Part shown: positions 42,814-50,791 of the stretch, piece by piece
Layout of the letters: every line of letters starts with the position of its first letter
Position numbering within the stretch: the first letter of the stretch is position 1
Program-made: the position numbers and the translations under genes
Assembly (NCBI RefSeq): GCF_014646095.1
Contig: NZ_BMMU01000024.1
Coordinates: 62,001-126,000 of the forward strand
Length of the DNA stretch: 64,000 bases
DNA from: Streptomyces lacrimifluminis
GTDB taxonomy: Bacteria > Actinomycetota > Actinomycetes > Streptomycetales > Streptomycetaceae
Direction of reading: 5' to 3'
Notes under the pieces: model-generated
The model's input: only the letters and a program-made list of their open reading frames with translations
The model's database searches: none
What the model was told of the DNA's origin: nothing

Positions 42814-44433
42814 ATGGCGGACACGCGGGCAGTGGCGGACGAGCGGGACGAGCAGGGCGAGCCGGTTCAGCAGGGCAAGCAGCCGCGGAGCGTGCGGGTG
42901 GTGCTGCTCGCGCTCATGATCGCGATGATGCTCGCGATGCTGGACAACATGATCATCGGTACGGCGATGCCGACGATCGTAGGTGAACTGGGTGGGCTCG
43001 AACACCTGGCGTGGGTCGTGACCGCCTACACGCTCGCCACCGCCGCTTCCACCCCGATCTGGGGCAAGCTCGGCGACATGTACGGGCGCAAGGGCGTCTT
43101 CATGAGCTCGATCGTGCTCTTCCTGATCGGGTCGGCGCTCAGCGGTATGGCCCAGGACATGGGACAGCTGATCGGCTTCCGGGCCGTGCAGGGACTCGGT
43201 GCCGGTGGCCTGATGGTCGGGGTCATGGCGATCATCGGGGACCTGATTCCGCCGCGTGAGCGTGGCAAGTACCAGGGAATGATGGCCGGCGTGATGGCGC
43301 TCGCCATGATCGGCGGGCCGCTGGTCGGCGGGGCGTTGACGGACCACCTGGGCTGGCGCTGGTCGTTCTACATCAATCTGCCGCTGGGTGTGGTGGCGCT
43401 GGCCGCCGTCAGCGCTGTGCTGCACCTGCCGAAGAGGCGGACGAAGACGCGGATCGACTATCCGGGCGTCGCGCTGCTGACTGTCGGCATCACGTCGATC
43501 GTGCTCGTCACGACCTGGGGCGGTACGGAGTACGCGTGGGGCTCCGTCGTGATCATGGAGCTCATCGGGATCGGTGTCGCCTCGCTCGTCGGGTTCGTGT
43601 TCTGGCAGACCAAGGCCGCCGAGCCGATCATTCCGCTGCACATCTTCCGCAGCCGCAACTTCACGCTGATGTCGATCATCGGCTTCATCACCGGGTTCGT
43701 GATGTTCGGCGCGGTGCTGTTCCTGCCGCTGTACCAGCAGTCCGTGCAGGGCGCGTCCGCGACCAACTCCGGGCTGCTGCTGCTTCCGATGCTCGCGGCG
43801 ATGATGGTCGTGTCCATGGTCGCGGGACGGGTGACGACGGGCAGCGGCAAGTACAAGGTGTTCCCGCTGGCCGGCGGTGTGCTGCTGAGCGTCGGGCTGT
43901 ACCTGCTCGCGCAGATGGACACGGAGACCTCGCGGCTGACGTCCGGTGTGTACATGGCGGTGGTCGGGGCGGGCCTCGGCTGTCTGATGCAGATCACCAT
44001 GCTGGTCGCGCAGAACAGCGTCGAGATGAAGGACATGGGTGTCGCGTCCTCCACGACCACGCTGTTCCGTACGCTCGGGTCCTCGTTCGGGGTCGCGATC
44101 ATGGGGGCTCTGTTCAACAGCCGGGTGCAGGACGTGATGAACGAGCGGGCCGGGGCGCTGGGATCCAAGGTGACCGAGCAGTCGGCGCAGCTGGATGCGG
44201 CGAGTCTGGCGAAGTTGCCGGCGGCGGCGCGGGAGGCGTACCAGTACGCGGTGGCTTCGGGGACGCACTCGGCGTTTCTGCTGGGGGCTGTGGTGGCGGT
44301 CGTGGTGCTGGTGGCGGCGGTGTTCGTGACGGAGGTTCCGTTGAAGGGGGCGGAGCCGGAGAAGGGGGATGAGGGCTCGGGCTCAGGTTCGGGTTCGGGT
44401 TCGGCCAAGGGGGCTGTGGTCGAGGCGGTTTGA
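42814..44433 (+). CDS. MFS transporter, DHA2 (14-TM) drug exporter
   Basis: The 539-residue protein has 14 predicted membrane helices starting at about residue 29. DHA2 motifs include LDNMIIGTAMPTI (motif D1 region), WGKLGDMYGRKG (motif A), FRAVQGLGAGGL (motif B) and GPLVGGALTD (motif C). It probably exports hydrophobic or cationic compounds by proton antiport; the substrate is unknown. The tail is a Gly/Ser repeat. It is controlled in all likelihood by the divergent TetR protein. Confidence 0.95.
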   Translation: MADTRAVADERDEQGEPVQQGKQPRSVRVVLLALMIAMMLAMLDNMIIGTAMPTIVGELGGLEHLAWVVTAYTLATAASTPIWGKLGDMYGRKGVFMSSIVLFLIGSALSGMAQDMGQLIGFRAVQGLGAGGLMVGVMAIIGDLIPPRERGKYQGMMAGVMALAMIGGPLVGGALTDHLGWRWSFYINLPLGVVALAAVSAVLHLPKRRTKTRIDYPGVALLTVGITSIVLVTTWGGTEYAWGSVVIMELIGIGVASLVGFVFWQTKAAEPIIPLHIFRSRNFTLMSIIGFITGFVMFGAVLFLPLYQQSVQGASATNSGLLLLPMLAAMMVVSMVAGRVTTGSGKYKVFPLAGGVLLSVGLYLLAQMDTETSRLTSGVYMAVVGAGLGCLMQITMLVAQNSVEMKDMGVASSTTTLFRTLGSSFGVAIMGALFNSRVQDVMNERAGALGSKVTEQSAQLDAASLAKLPAAAREAYQYAVASGTHSAFLLGAVVAVVVLVAAVFVTEVPLKGAEPEKGDEGSGSGSGSGSAKGAVVEAV

Positions 44434-44502
44434 CGTGGTGGTGGGGGCGGTGAGGTGTCGAAGGCCCTCGGGTGGTGTCTGCCCCGGGGGTCTTCGGCTG
44501 TG

Positions 44503-44638
44503 GTTCTTCGCCCCCGCCACCCCTACCCGTCCCATCCCGTTCCTGGGGGCTGCGCCCCCAGACCCCCTCCGGCCCTGAACGGGCCTTGTCCTCAAACTCC
44601 CCCAGAGGGGGACCCCCAGACGGGCTGGCAGGGCGGGC
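44503..44638 (+). repeat. Intergenic repeat family B, long copy after the MFS gene
   Basis: Blocks in order are CGCCCCCGCCACCCCTACCC, a hairpin TGGGGGC-TGC-GCCCCCA, a hairpin GGCCC-TGAAC-GGGCC, then CTCCCCCAGAGGGGGACCCC and CAGACGGGCTGG. The outer blocks match 49576-49651 and the inner hairpin block matches 33732-33760, so this copy looks composite. It probably terminates transcription between the two convergent genes. Confidence 0.75.
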
Positions 44639-44665
44639 CTGGCACTCGTGCCGGACGGCTGGATG

Positions 44666-46048
44666 TCAGGCCTGGCTGCCGCCCCCTCGACCCCCCGTGC
44701 GCGGCAGCATGGGGTAGCTGCCCGTGTTGGTCGGGGCGTGTTCCGGGAGCCACAGGACCGCTACCGCCCCCTCTGAGGGGACGTGCTCAGGGGCGCCCGG
44801 TGGGCGTATGTTGCGGAAGGTGAGGCGGGCGCCCAGGACGCGGGCCTGGCCTGCGGCGATGGTGAGGCCGAGGCCGTGGCCGTGTCCCGAACGGTCGCTG
44901 CTCCCCGTACGGAAGCGGCTCGGTCCGTCCGCCAGCAGGTCCTCGGGGAAGCCGGTTCCGTGGTCGCGTACGCGGATGACCCGGCCCTCGACGGAGACCT
45001 CTATGGGCGCCTTGCCGTGTCGTGCCGCGTTGGCCAGCAGATTGAACAGCACTCGCTCCAGCCGCCGCGGATCGGTCGTGACCTCCGACTCGTGCACCAC
45101 GTGTACGGCGATCTCCGGGTCCTTCGCGAGCACCCGCCGGGCCACGAACTCCCCCAGCATGATGTCCTGCAACTCTGCCCGCTCCGACGCGCCGTCGAGA
45201 CGGGCCACCTCCAGGACGTCCTCGACCAGCGTGCGCATGGCCTGCGCCCGGTCCAGGACCAACTCGGTCGGGCGCCCGGGTGGGAGGAGTTCGGCGGCTG
45301 TCAGCAGGCCCGTCACCGGCGTACGCAGCTCGTGCGCGATGTCCGCCGTCACGCGCCGTTCCGCCTCCAGTCGCTGCCGCAGCGTGTCCGCCATCGCGTC
45401 CACCGCCCGGGCGAGGTCGTCGGTCTCGTCCCGTACGACACCGCCGATGGCGTCCCGCACCCGTACGTCCGTCTCGCCCCTGGCGACCTGGTTCGCGGCA
45501 GCCGCCGCCTTGCGCAGTCGGCGCGACAACTGGGCGCCGATGAGCACACCGAGCGCGCTGCCGCCGAGGACGACGGCGATCGAGCCGATGATCAGCGCCT
45601 GGTCGAGGTCGGCCATGATGTCCGTACTGCGGTCGGTGAACCCGGTGTGCAGCGACATGATGTGCCCGTCCTTGAGCGGTACGGCCGCCCAGATGTCCGG
45701 CCCTCCGTCCGGCCGGTCGGTCACATAGGTCGCCCGGCGGCCCTGCGCGGCCTTCTCCCGCAGTTCCTCCGGCAGGTTCGGGTCGTCGACCTTGATGCCG
45801 GGGAAGTTGGGCCGCCCCGACAGGTTGTAGTTGCTCTGCCCGATGAGGACGCGCTCGTCCGCGAGGTCGCGCGCACCGTCCAGCATCGAGACCCGGGCCG
45901 CGTTGTGCACGACCAGGCTGAGCGTGACCGCCACGAGCGCGCCCACCAGGGCGATGGCGGCGCTCAGCTTCCATCTGAGCCCGGTGCGGATGCCGGCGAT
46001 GCCCGCGATGCCGGCGATGCCCGTGAACCGGATTCCTCTGAGACGCAT
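44666..46048 (-). CDS. cseC: Sensor histidine kinase CseC
   Basis: CseC is the membrane kinase of the cell-envelope stress system that activates sigE through CseB. The 460-residue protein has transmembrane helices at about 31-49 and 152-172 enclosing a 100-residue extracytoplasmic sensor. A HAMP domain follows, then the HisKA domain with phosphorylation site H239 (VTADIAHELRTPVTG) and an ATPase domain (NLLANAARHG, HGHGLGLTIA). The extreme N-terminus has a G-I-A tandem (GIAGIAGIAGI). The open frame runs on far upstream, but the ATG at 46048, eight bases after cseB, is the natural start. Confidence 0.95.
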   Translation of the reverse strand: MRLRGIRFTGIAGIAGIAGIRTGLRWKLSAAIALVGALVAVTLSLVVHNAARVSMLDGARDLADERVLIGQSNYNLSGRPNFPGIKVDDPNLPEELREKAAQGRRATYVTDRPDGGPDIWAAVPLKDGHIMSLHTGFTDRSTDIMADLDQALIIGSIAVVLGGSALGVLIGAQLSRRLRKAAAAANQVARGETDVRVRDAIGGVVRDETDDLARAVDAMADTLRQRLEAERRVTADIAHELRTPVTGLLTAAELLPPGRPTELVLDRAQAMRTLVEDVLEVARLDGASERAELQDIMLGEFVARRVLAKDPEIAVHVVHESEVTTDPRRLERVLFNLLANAARHGKAPIEVSVEGRVIRVRDHGTGFPEDLLADGPSRFRTGSSDRSGHGHGLGLTIAAGQARVLGARLTFRNIRPPGAPEHVPSEGAVAVLWLPEHAPTNTGSYPMLPRTGGRGGGSQA

Positions 46049-46056
46049 GGGCCCGC

Positions 46057-46764
46057 TCAGGCCTTCAACTTGTAGCCGAAGCCGCGGACCGTCTCGATCC
46101 GGTCCTGGCCGATCTTCGTACGCAGCCGCTGCACATGGACGTCGACGACGCGGGTGTCGCCGCCCCAGCCGTAGTCCCACACGCGTTCGAGGAGTTTGTC
46201 GCGGGACAGGACCGTGCCCGGCGCGGACGAGAACTCCAGCAGCAGCCGCATCTCGGTGGGTGTCAGGGCCACCGGCCGGCCCTCCTTGAGGACCTCCATG
46301 CCCTCGGTGTCGATCTCCAGGTCCCCGAAGACCAGCACCCCGCCGGTCACGGGCCCACCGGCTTCCGAAGCCGCCGCGTTGGGGCCGCTCGCATGACCGA
46401 AGCGGCGCAGGACCGCGCGGATCCGGGCGACCAGCACAGCACCGTCGAAGGGCTTCGTGACGTAGTCGTCGGCGCCCGCCTCCAGGCCCAGGACCACGTC
46501 GATCGAGTCGGCGCGCGCGGAGAGCATGATCACCGGCACGGTGGACTCGTCGCGGATACGGCGGCACAGGCTGACCCCGTCGAGGCCCGGGACCATCACG
46601 TCCAGGAGGGCGATGTCGGGGCGGTCGGCGCGGAACGCCTCCAGGCCCGACAGCCCGTCGGGCATGGCGGTGACCGCGAAGCCGTCCCGCTCCAGGGCGA
46701 GTTGGGTGGCCTCGCGGATGACGTCGTCGTCCTCGACGAAGAGGACGTGGGTCTGGTCTGCCAT
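46057..46764 (-). CDS. cseB: Response regulator CseB
   Basis: This 235-residue OmpR/PhoB-type regulator has an acidic cluster FVEDDDVIRE, phosphorylation site D55 (DIALLDVMVPGLDG), ADDYVTKPF and a C-terminal winged helix ending RGFGYKLKA. In S. coelicolor CseB phosphorylated by CseC activates the sigE promoter in response to cell-wall damage by vancomycin or lysozyme. The gene lies between cseA and cseC in the sigE-cseA-cseB-cseC order, which makes the identification secure. Confidence 0.97.
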   Translation of the reverse strand: MADQTHVLFVEDDDVIREATQLALERDGFAVTAMPDGLSGLEAFRADRPDIALLDVMVPGLDGVSLCRRIRDESTVPVIMLSARADSIDVVLGLEAGADDYVTKPFDGAVLVARIRAVLRRFGHASGPNAAASEAGGPVTGGVLVFGDLEIDTEGMEVLKEGRPVALTPTEMRLLLEFSSAPGTVLSRDKLLERVWDYGWGGDTRVVDVHVQRLRTKIGQDRIETVRGFGYKLKA

Positions 46765-46878
46765 CCCGGGTGCTCTCAGTTCTCGTCTCGTGTGTGGCGG
46801 CGGTACGGGGTCGGTACGCGGTAGGAGGTAATGGGAGTACGGGGTACGGGGGCGGTGCTCGTACAGGGGTGGTGCGGG

Positions 46879-47526
46879 TCAGTTCGGGGCCGTCGTCGGT
46901 GCGTCGCCGTCGACCGCGCCGCTGTACTCGTTGTGCGTGCGGTACTCCAGGGCGAAGCGACCCGCGGTCCAGCGATAGGTGATCACATTCTCGCCGGACG
47001 GGCTCGTCACCGGGTCGTCCTTCTTGTACACCTGCTTGGTGACCACCAGGTCGCCGCGGTCGATCTCCGCGTACACCGGTGACTCCTCGGCCCTGAAGAC
47101 GTTCCGGTACCCGTCCCCCGCCGCGCGGTACACGTAGGAACCGACGCCGACGGCATCGCTGCACGTCATGACGTTGACGACGACGTCGTCGGCGGTTCCG
47201 TGGGTCAGATCCCCGTACGACACGTCGACCGGGTACTCGTCCCCGACGCACGGCTTCAGCGCGCGCTTGACCGAGGGAGCGACTCCCGGGTCGTCCTTGA
47301 CGAGCGCGACCGCGTCCACGTCGTCCGGAGTGGCGTACGCGGAGGGCATGGGGGTGGCGCTCAGCTTGCCCGCGACGGCGTCGGCGCCGGCCGGACCCTC
47401 GTCACGGGCGCCGGTGCCGCCGGTGGCGCAGGCGGAGACAAAAAGGGTGAGGGCGGCGAGCACGGCCGTAGCCGTGATCGCCGCCTGAAAGGCCCGCCGG
47501 GCGGGGGCGGACGGAGCCGGCCCCAT
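46879..47526 (-). CDS. cseA: Lipoprotein CseA, negative modulator of the SigE system
   Basis: The 215-residue protein has a lipoprotein signal with a lipobox ending F-V-S-A-C near residue 33, then a secreted domain with KRALKPCVGDEYPVDVSYGDLT and YKKDDPVTSPSGENVITYRW. In S. coelicolor CseA lies outside the membrane and dampens CseC signalling. ATG 47526 yields a normal lipoprotein signal peptide. The frame is open to 47742, overlapping sigE, but the added residues are a low-complexity Gly/Thr/Pro stretch from tandem hexamers. Similarity to known CseA rests mainly on position. Confidence 0.85.
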   Translation of the reverse strand: MGPAPSAPARRAFQAAITATAVLAALTLFVSACATGGTGARDEGPAGADAVAGKLSATPMPSAYATPDDVDAVALVKDDPGVAPSVKRALKPCVGDEYPVDVSYGDLTHGTADDVVVNVMTCSDAVGVGSYVYRAAGDGYRNVFRAEESPVYAEIDRGDLVVTKQVYKKDDPVTSPSGENVITYRWTAGRFALEYRTHNEYSGAVDGDAPTTAPN

Positions 47527-47564
47527 GAGCAGCCCGGGACCATGCCCCGACCACCCCCGTGAGC

Positions 47565-47700
47565 CCGCGCCGGGACCGGGACCAGGGCCAGGACCCGGAT
47601 GAGGACGAGCGCTTTGGCCCGGGGGTGAGGCCACGTCCGAATCCGTCGTCCCTGTCCCTGTCCCGGTCCCGGTTCCTTTCTCTCTCTCAGTCCCTGTCCG
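47565..47700. repeat. Hexamer-rich tracts between sigE and cseA
   Basis: Two tracts of imperfect hexamers are present: GGGACC/GGGCCA type at about 47567-47602 and GTCCCT/GTCCCG type at about 47649-47680, followed by CTTTCTCTCTCTC. On the transcribed strand these are G-rich. They fill the 203-bp spacer where, in S. coelicolor, most transcripts are reported to stop after sigE. Confidence 0.6.
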
Positions 47701-47729
47701 TGGGGTCCCGGGATCGGTCGCCCCTGTGC

Positions 47730-48272
47730 CTAGGCCGCGCAACGCTCCCGCTCCTCATGTTCCAGCGCGCGTGCGTCCAGATCGCGGGCCTCCAGCTCCT
47801 CCCGGAGCCGGGCGAGCGCCCGGTGCAGCGTGCTCTTGACCGTTCCGGCCGACATGCCGAGGGCGGCGGCCGTCTCCTCCGTGGACATCTGCTCCCAGTG
47901 TCGCAGCACGACGACACTCCGCTGCTTGGGTGCGAGAACCTTCATGACATCCATCAGGAGCGCGCGGTCCGCGTGCTGCGCGGTGGAGTCGTCGACACAG
48001 GCGTCCGGGAGCTGCTCGGTGGGCACCTCTTCGAGCTTGCGCGCCCGCCACCACTCGGTCCGGGTGTTGATCATCACCCGGCGGAGGTAGGCGTCAGCGA
48101 GCCGCTTGTCCGCTATGCCGTCCCAGCGGCCGTACGTCCGTACGAGCGCGGTCTGCAGCAGGTCCTGTGCGTCGACGGGGTCCGGCACCAGTCGACGGGC
48201 GCTGCGCAACAGCGCGTCCTGCCGTGTGCGGACGTACTCCTCGAACTCGAGCACCTCGCCCTGCTGCGCCAT
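47730..48272 (-). CDS. sigE: ECF sigma factor SigE
   Basis: SigE directs transcription of cell-envelope maintenance genes. The 180-residue protein starts MAQQGEVLEFEEYVRTRQ. It has region 2 (ALLRSARRLVPDPVDAQDLLQTALVRTYGRW, then YLRRVMINTRTEWWR) and region 4 (LAPKQRSVVVLRHWEQMSTEETAAALGMSAGTVKSTLHRALARLR). There is no anti-sigma gene; control is by transcription through CseB/CseC. ATG 48272 follows GGAGG at eight bases, and an ATG 17 codons upstream lacks such a site. It is nearly identical to what I remember of the S. coelicolor protein. Confidence 0.97.
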   Translation of the reverse strand: MAQQGEVLEFEEYVRTRQDALLRSARRLVPDPVDAQDLLQTALVRTYGRWDGIADKRLADAYLRRVMINTRTEWWRARKLEEVPTEQLPDACVDDSTAQHADRALLMDVMKVLAPKQRSVVVLRHWEQMSTEETAAALGMSAGTVKSTLHRALARLREELEARDLDARALEHEERERCAA

Positions 48273-48347
48273 CTCGACCGCCTCCGTCCCCGTTTCCGAC
48301 CCGCCCTGCCGGTCGGCTTTCACTGCCCTGTGGTCTGTACAGGGATG

Positions 48348-48377
48348 AAGTTACGGAGCCGTTGTCACGGGGTTGTC
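48348..48377 (-). promoter_or_regulatory. Candidate sigE promoter with tandem GACAAC repeats
   Basis: On the minus strand GACAAC (48372-48377), an 18-base spacer and TAACTT (48348-48353) resemble a vegetative promoter. A second GACAAC (48361-48366) lies 11 bp downstream of the first, a direct repeat with the period typical of OmpR-family response regulators such as CseB. Confidence 0.5.
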
Positions 48378-48569
48378 CGAGCCAGCCTTCGGGGAGCGCT
48401 CGGCTGTCCGTCGGTTGTGTAACGGAAATAGGGAAGGGGTAAGCGGGTGGGGTAATTGGTGGTGGTCTGGGGTGATTTGGTGGGGCGGTGAGTGTGTTGC
48501 GGAAGCGGGTTGCGGCGTTACGGAGGGCCGGGCATGTGTTGTGGCTGTGCGGGTCTCCGGCCGTCTGTC

Positions 48570-49511
48570 TCAGCTGTGCGGCAGGCGGTACAGCCCGCCC
48601 GGCAGGGGCTCGACCAACCCGTCGGAGACAAGACCGTCGAGGGCCCGGGCGCGCTGCACCGGCTCGTGCCACACGCTGTCGAGCGCGGCCTGCGGTACGG
48701 GGGTGTGGGCTTCGCGGAGTACGGCGAGCAGCTTGCCGCGCACCTGACGGTCCGTGCCCGCGTACGTCTGGCCCCGGCGCGCCGGACCCTCGTGCTCGGG
48801 CTTCCCGGCGAGCCGCCAGGCGCACTGGGCGGCGATCGGACAGCGGTGGCAGGTCTCGTTCCTGGCCGTGCAGACGAGCGCGCCGAGTTCCATGGAGGCC
48901 GCGGCCCACCGGGCGGCGGTGGGCTCGTCGTCCGGCAACAGGGCGCGGGCGAGCTTGCGTTCGGCGGCGGTGGTGGCGTTCGGGGGGTACTGGACGCCGG
49001 TGACGGCGCGGGCGAAGACCCGGCGGACGTTCGTGTCCAGTACGGCGTGGCGCTGACCGTAGGCGAAGGAGGCGACGGCCGCGGCGGTGTACTCGCCGAT
49101 GCCGGGCAGGGCGAGCAGCTGGGCGTGCTCGGTGGGTACGTCGCCACCGTGGCGTTCCGTTATGGCGACGGCGGCGCCGTGCAGGCGCAGGGCGCGGCGC
49201 GGGTAGCCGAGCCGACCCCAGGCGCGGACGGCTTCGCCCGAGGGGGCGGCGGCGAGGTCGGCGGGGCGGGGCCATTGGGCGAGCCACTGCTCGTAGACGG
49301 GCAGGACGCGGCTGACCGGCGTCTGCTGCAGCATGAACTCGCTGACCATCACGCCCCAGGGGCCGGCGTCCGGGCGCCGCCAGGGGAGGTCGCGGGCGTG
49401 CTCGTCGAACCAGTCGATGACGGGGAAGTGGAGGGGGGTGCCGTCGGTGGCGGGGTCAGGGAGGGGTGTGGGGCCGGCGTCGCGGTGCGGGGGTTTCGTG
49501 GGCGCAGTCAT
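48570..49511 (-). CDS. mutY: A/G-specific adenine glycosylase
   Basis: MutY removes adenine mispaired with 8-oxoguanine. The 313-residue protein has the catalytic glutamate at about E58 (SEFMLQQTPVSRV), the helix-hairpin-helix LPGIGEYTAAAVASFA and the catalytic aspartate near D159 (AVLDTNVRRV). The [4Fe-4S] cysteines are at 214, 221, 224 and 230 in the C-x6-C-x2-C-x5-C pattern. The C-terminal NUDIX-like 8-oxoG recognition domain of larger MutY proteins appears reduced to about 70 residues. ATG 49511 is used; a repeat region lies upstream. Confidence 0.95.
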   Translation of the reverse strand: MTAPTKPPHRDAGPTPLPDPATDGTPLHFPVIDWFDEHARDLPWRRPDAGPWGVMVSEFMLQQTPVSRVLPVYEQWLAQWPRPADLAAAPSGEAVRAWGRLGYPRRALRLHGAAVAITERHGGDVPTEHAQLLALPGIGEYTAAAVASFAYGQRHAVLDTNVRRVFARAVTGVQYPPNATTAAERKLARALLPDDEPTAARWAAASMELGALVCTARNETCHRCPIAAQCAWRLAGKPEHEGPARRGQTYAGTDRQVRGKLLAVLREAHTPVPQAALDSVWHEPVQRARALDGLVSDGLVEPLPGGLYRLPHS

Positions 49512-49575
49512 GGCGGTTCCGATCCTGCCATGTGGGGGTGCGGGGGTGTGCGATGCGGTGCGGTACGGCTCGGGT

Positions 49576-49651
49576 GGTTTCGTCGCCCCCGCCGCCCCTA
49601 CCCGTCCCATCCCTCCCCCAGAGGGGGGACCCCAGACGGGCTGGAGGGTGC
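49576..49651 (+). repeat. Intergenic repeat family B, short copy
   Basis: CGCCCCCGCCGCCCCTACCC is followed directly by CTCCCCCAGAGGGGGGACCC and CAGACGGGCTGG. Compared with the copy at 44503 it lacks the central hairpin block of roughly 57 bases. Confidence 0.75.
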
Positions 49652-49824
49652 CGGCCGGCGCTGAAGAGGTACTGCCGAGCCGGAGGGTCAGCGCCGGCCC
49701 GCCGTGAACTGCTTCCCGCCCGACAGGAGTTCACCCACGTCACCAACCCCCTTCGCCGGGATGATGATCCGGAAAAGTTGCGTCCTGGGCGGCGGGTGGG
49801 GCGAGTGAACTGCCCGATCTCTCG

Positions 49825-49830
49825 TACAGT
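49825..49830 (+). promoter_or_regulatory. TACAGT -10-like box, leaderless layout
   Basis: TACAGT ends seven bases before GTG 49838, and no Shine-Dalgarno sequence is present. Confidence 0.5.
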
Positions 49831-49837
49831 TTGCGCC

Positions 49838-50692
49838 GTGGGATCTATGCGCAATCCGGTCGGGCCGCTTCCCTCCTCCATCTACTGGCGACGGAGGGCT
49901 GTTCTGCTGTCCGTGCTCGCCCTGTTGGCGCTGCTGGGCATCTGGATCGTGGCTTCCGGCGGTGGAGGTGGCAACAAGGGCACGGACGGTGCCAACGGCA
50001 AGGATCCCGTGCAGACGATCACCCCGGGACCGTCCGGTTCGGGGCCCGCGATCAGTCAAGCCCCGGGCGGACGCGACGAGTCGGGGGGCACGGGCACCGG
50101 CGGGTCGGGCAGCACGGACACCGGCGGCTCGGGCTCCGGCTCGGCGGGCTCCGGGGGTTCGGCGGGCTCCGGCGGCGACAGCGGTTCCGCCGGGACGGGT
50201 GGCGGCGACACCGGCACGGACGACGGCGTCAGTGGCAGTGTCAACGGCAGCGTAGGAAGCGGCGATACCCTTCCGGCCGGTTCCACCCTGCCCAACTGCA
50301 CCGCCGGCGTCGTCCGGTTGAGCCTGCGCAGTGTCCAGAACACCTACGCGCCCGACGAGACGCCCACCTTCCAGCTGGTCGCCCGGAACTCCTCCGCCAA
50401 CGACTGCAAGATCGACCTCGGTCCGAAGGCGGCGGTCGTGACCATCACACAGGCGAGCAGCGACGACGACATCTGGGCCTCGGACGACTGCCCCAAGGAC
50501 ACGGCCGGTCTGATGTTCCGGGTCCCGGCCGGCGGCAGCATCACCTACACCTTCGAGTGGGACCGCAGGGCGAGTGCCCCCGAGTGCGCCACCCCGAAGG
50601 CGGGTTCGGCAACGGCCGACACCTACCTCGTGGAGGCACAGGCCCAGGGCTTCCCGAAGGCCCAGACGTCCTTCGTCCTGGACAAGGACTGA
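49838..50692 (+). CDS. Membrane-anchored protein with Gly/Ser linker and extracellular beta domain
   Basis: The 284-residue product starts with a short basic segment, one transmembrane helix (about residues 20-39), a Gly/Ser/Thr-rich linker of about 100 residues (45-145), and an extracellular domain of about 135 residues. This domain has CTAGVVRLSLRSVQNTYAPDETPTFQLVARNSS, WASDDCPKD and PAGGSITYTFEWDRRAS, which look like an immunoglobulin-like beta sandwich with paired cysteines. I know no function for it. GTG 49838 is preferred because of the leaderless promoter; ATG 49847 is possible. It converges on disA. Confidence 0.78.
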   Translation: MGSMRNPVGPLPSSIYWRRRAVLLSVLALLALLGIWIVASGGGGGNKGTDGANGKDPVQTITPGPSGSGPAISQAPGGRDESGGTGTGGSGSTDTGGSGSGSAGSGGSAGSGGDSGSAGTGGGDTGTDDGVSGSVNGSVGSGDTLPAGSTLPNCTAGVVRLSLRSVQNTYAPDETPTFQLVARNSSANDCKIDLGPKAAVVTITQASSDDDIWASDDCPKDTAGLMFRVPAGGSITYTFEWDRRASAPECATPKAGSATADTYLVEAQAQGFPKAQTSFVLDKD

Positions 50693-50722
50693 GCAGTACC
50701 GAGAAGGGCTGAGCAGGGCTGG
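50684..50722. repeat. 20-bp-period duplication across a stop codon
   Basis: AAGGACTGAGCAGT (from 50684) recurs as AAGGGCTGAGCAGG (from 50704). The first unit contains the TGA stop of the preceding gene (50690-50692). Confidence 0.65.
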
Positions 50723-50732
50723 GAAAGGCCTG

Positions 50733-50773
50733 ATGGGCTTGTAGGGCCGACCTGCTCGGCCCTACAAGCCCAT
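50733..50773. terminator. Bidirectional terminator between the membrane protein gene and disA
   Basis: Arms 50733-50750 and 50756-50773 are complementary over 18 bp with a CCTGC loop, located between two converging genes. Confidence 0.9.
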
Positions 50774-50791
50774 CTCCGTACATCCCGCCTC

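Larger units (their letters stand above)
49512..49837. other. Divergent intergenic region with repeat and leaderless promoter
   Basis: This 326-bp gap between mutY and the following plus-strand gene contains repeat family B (49576-49651) and, at its right end, TACAGT positioned seven bases before GTG 49838. I see no coding frame. Confidence 0.55.

Noticed and set aside
44666..47251. A CseC fusion extending through cseB and into cseA
   Set aside because: The extension is an Arg/Gly/Pro-rich shadow of cseB and cseA. The ATG at 46048 gives normal CseC length and spacing to cseB.
47527..47742. N-terminally extended CseA overlapping sigE
   Set aside because: The extra residues are translated tandem hexamers with no signal-peptide logic; starting at 47526 puts the lipobox at a normal position. 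Not fully excluded, so noted in the cseA entry.
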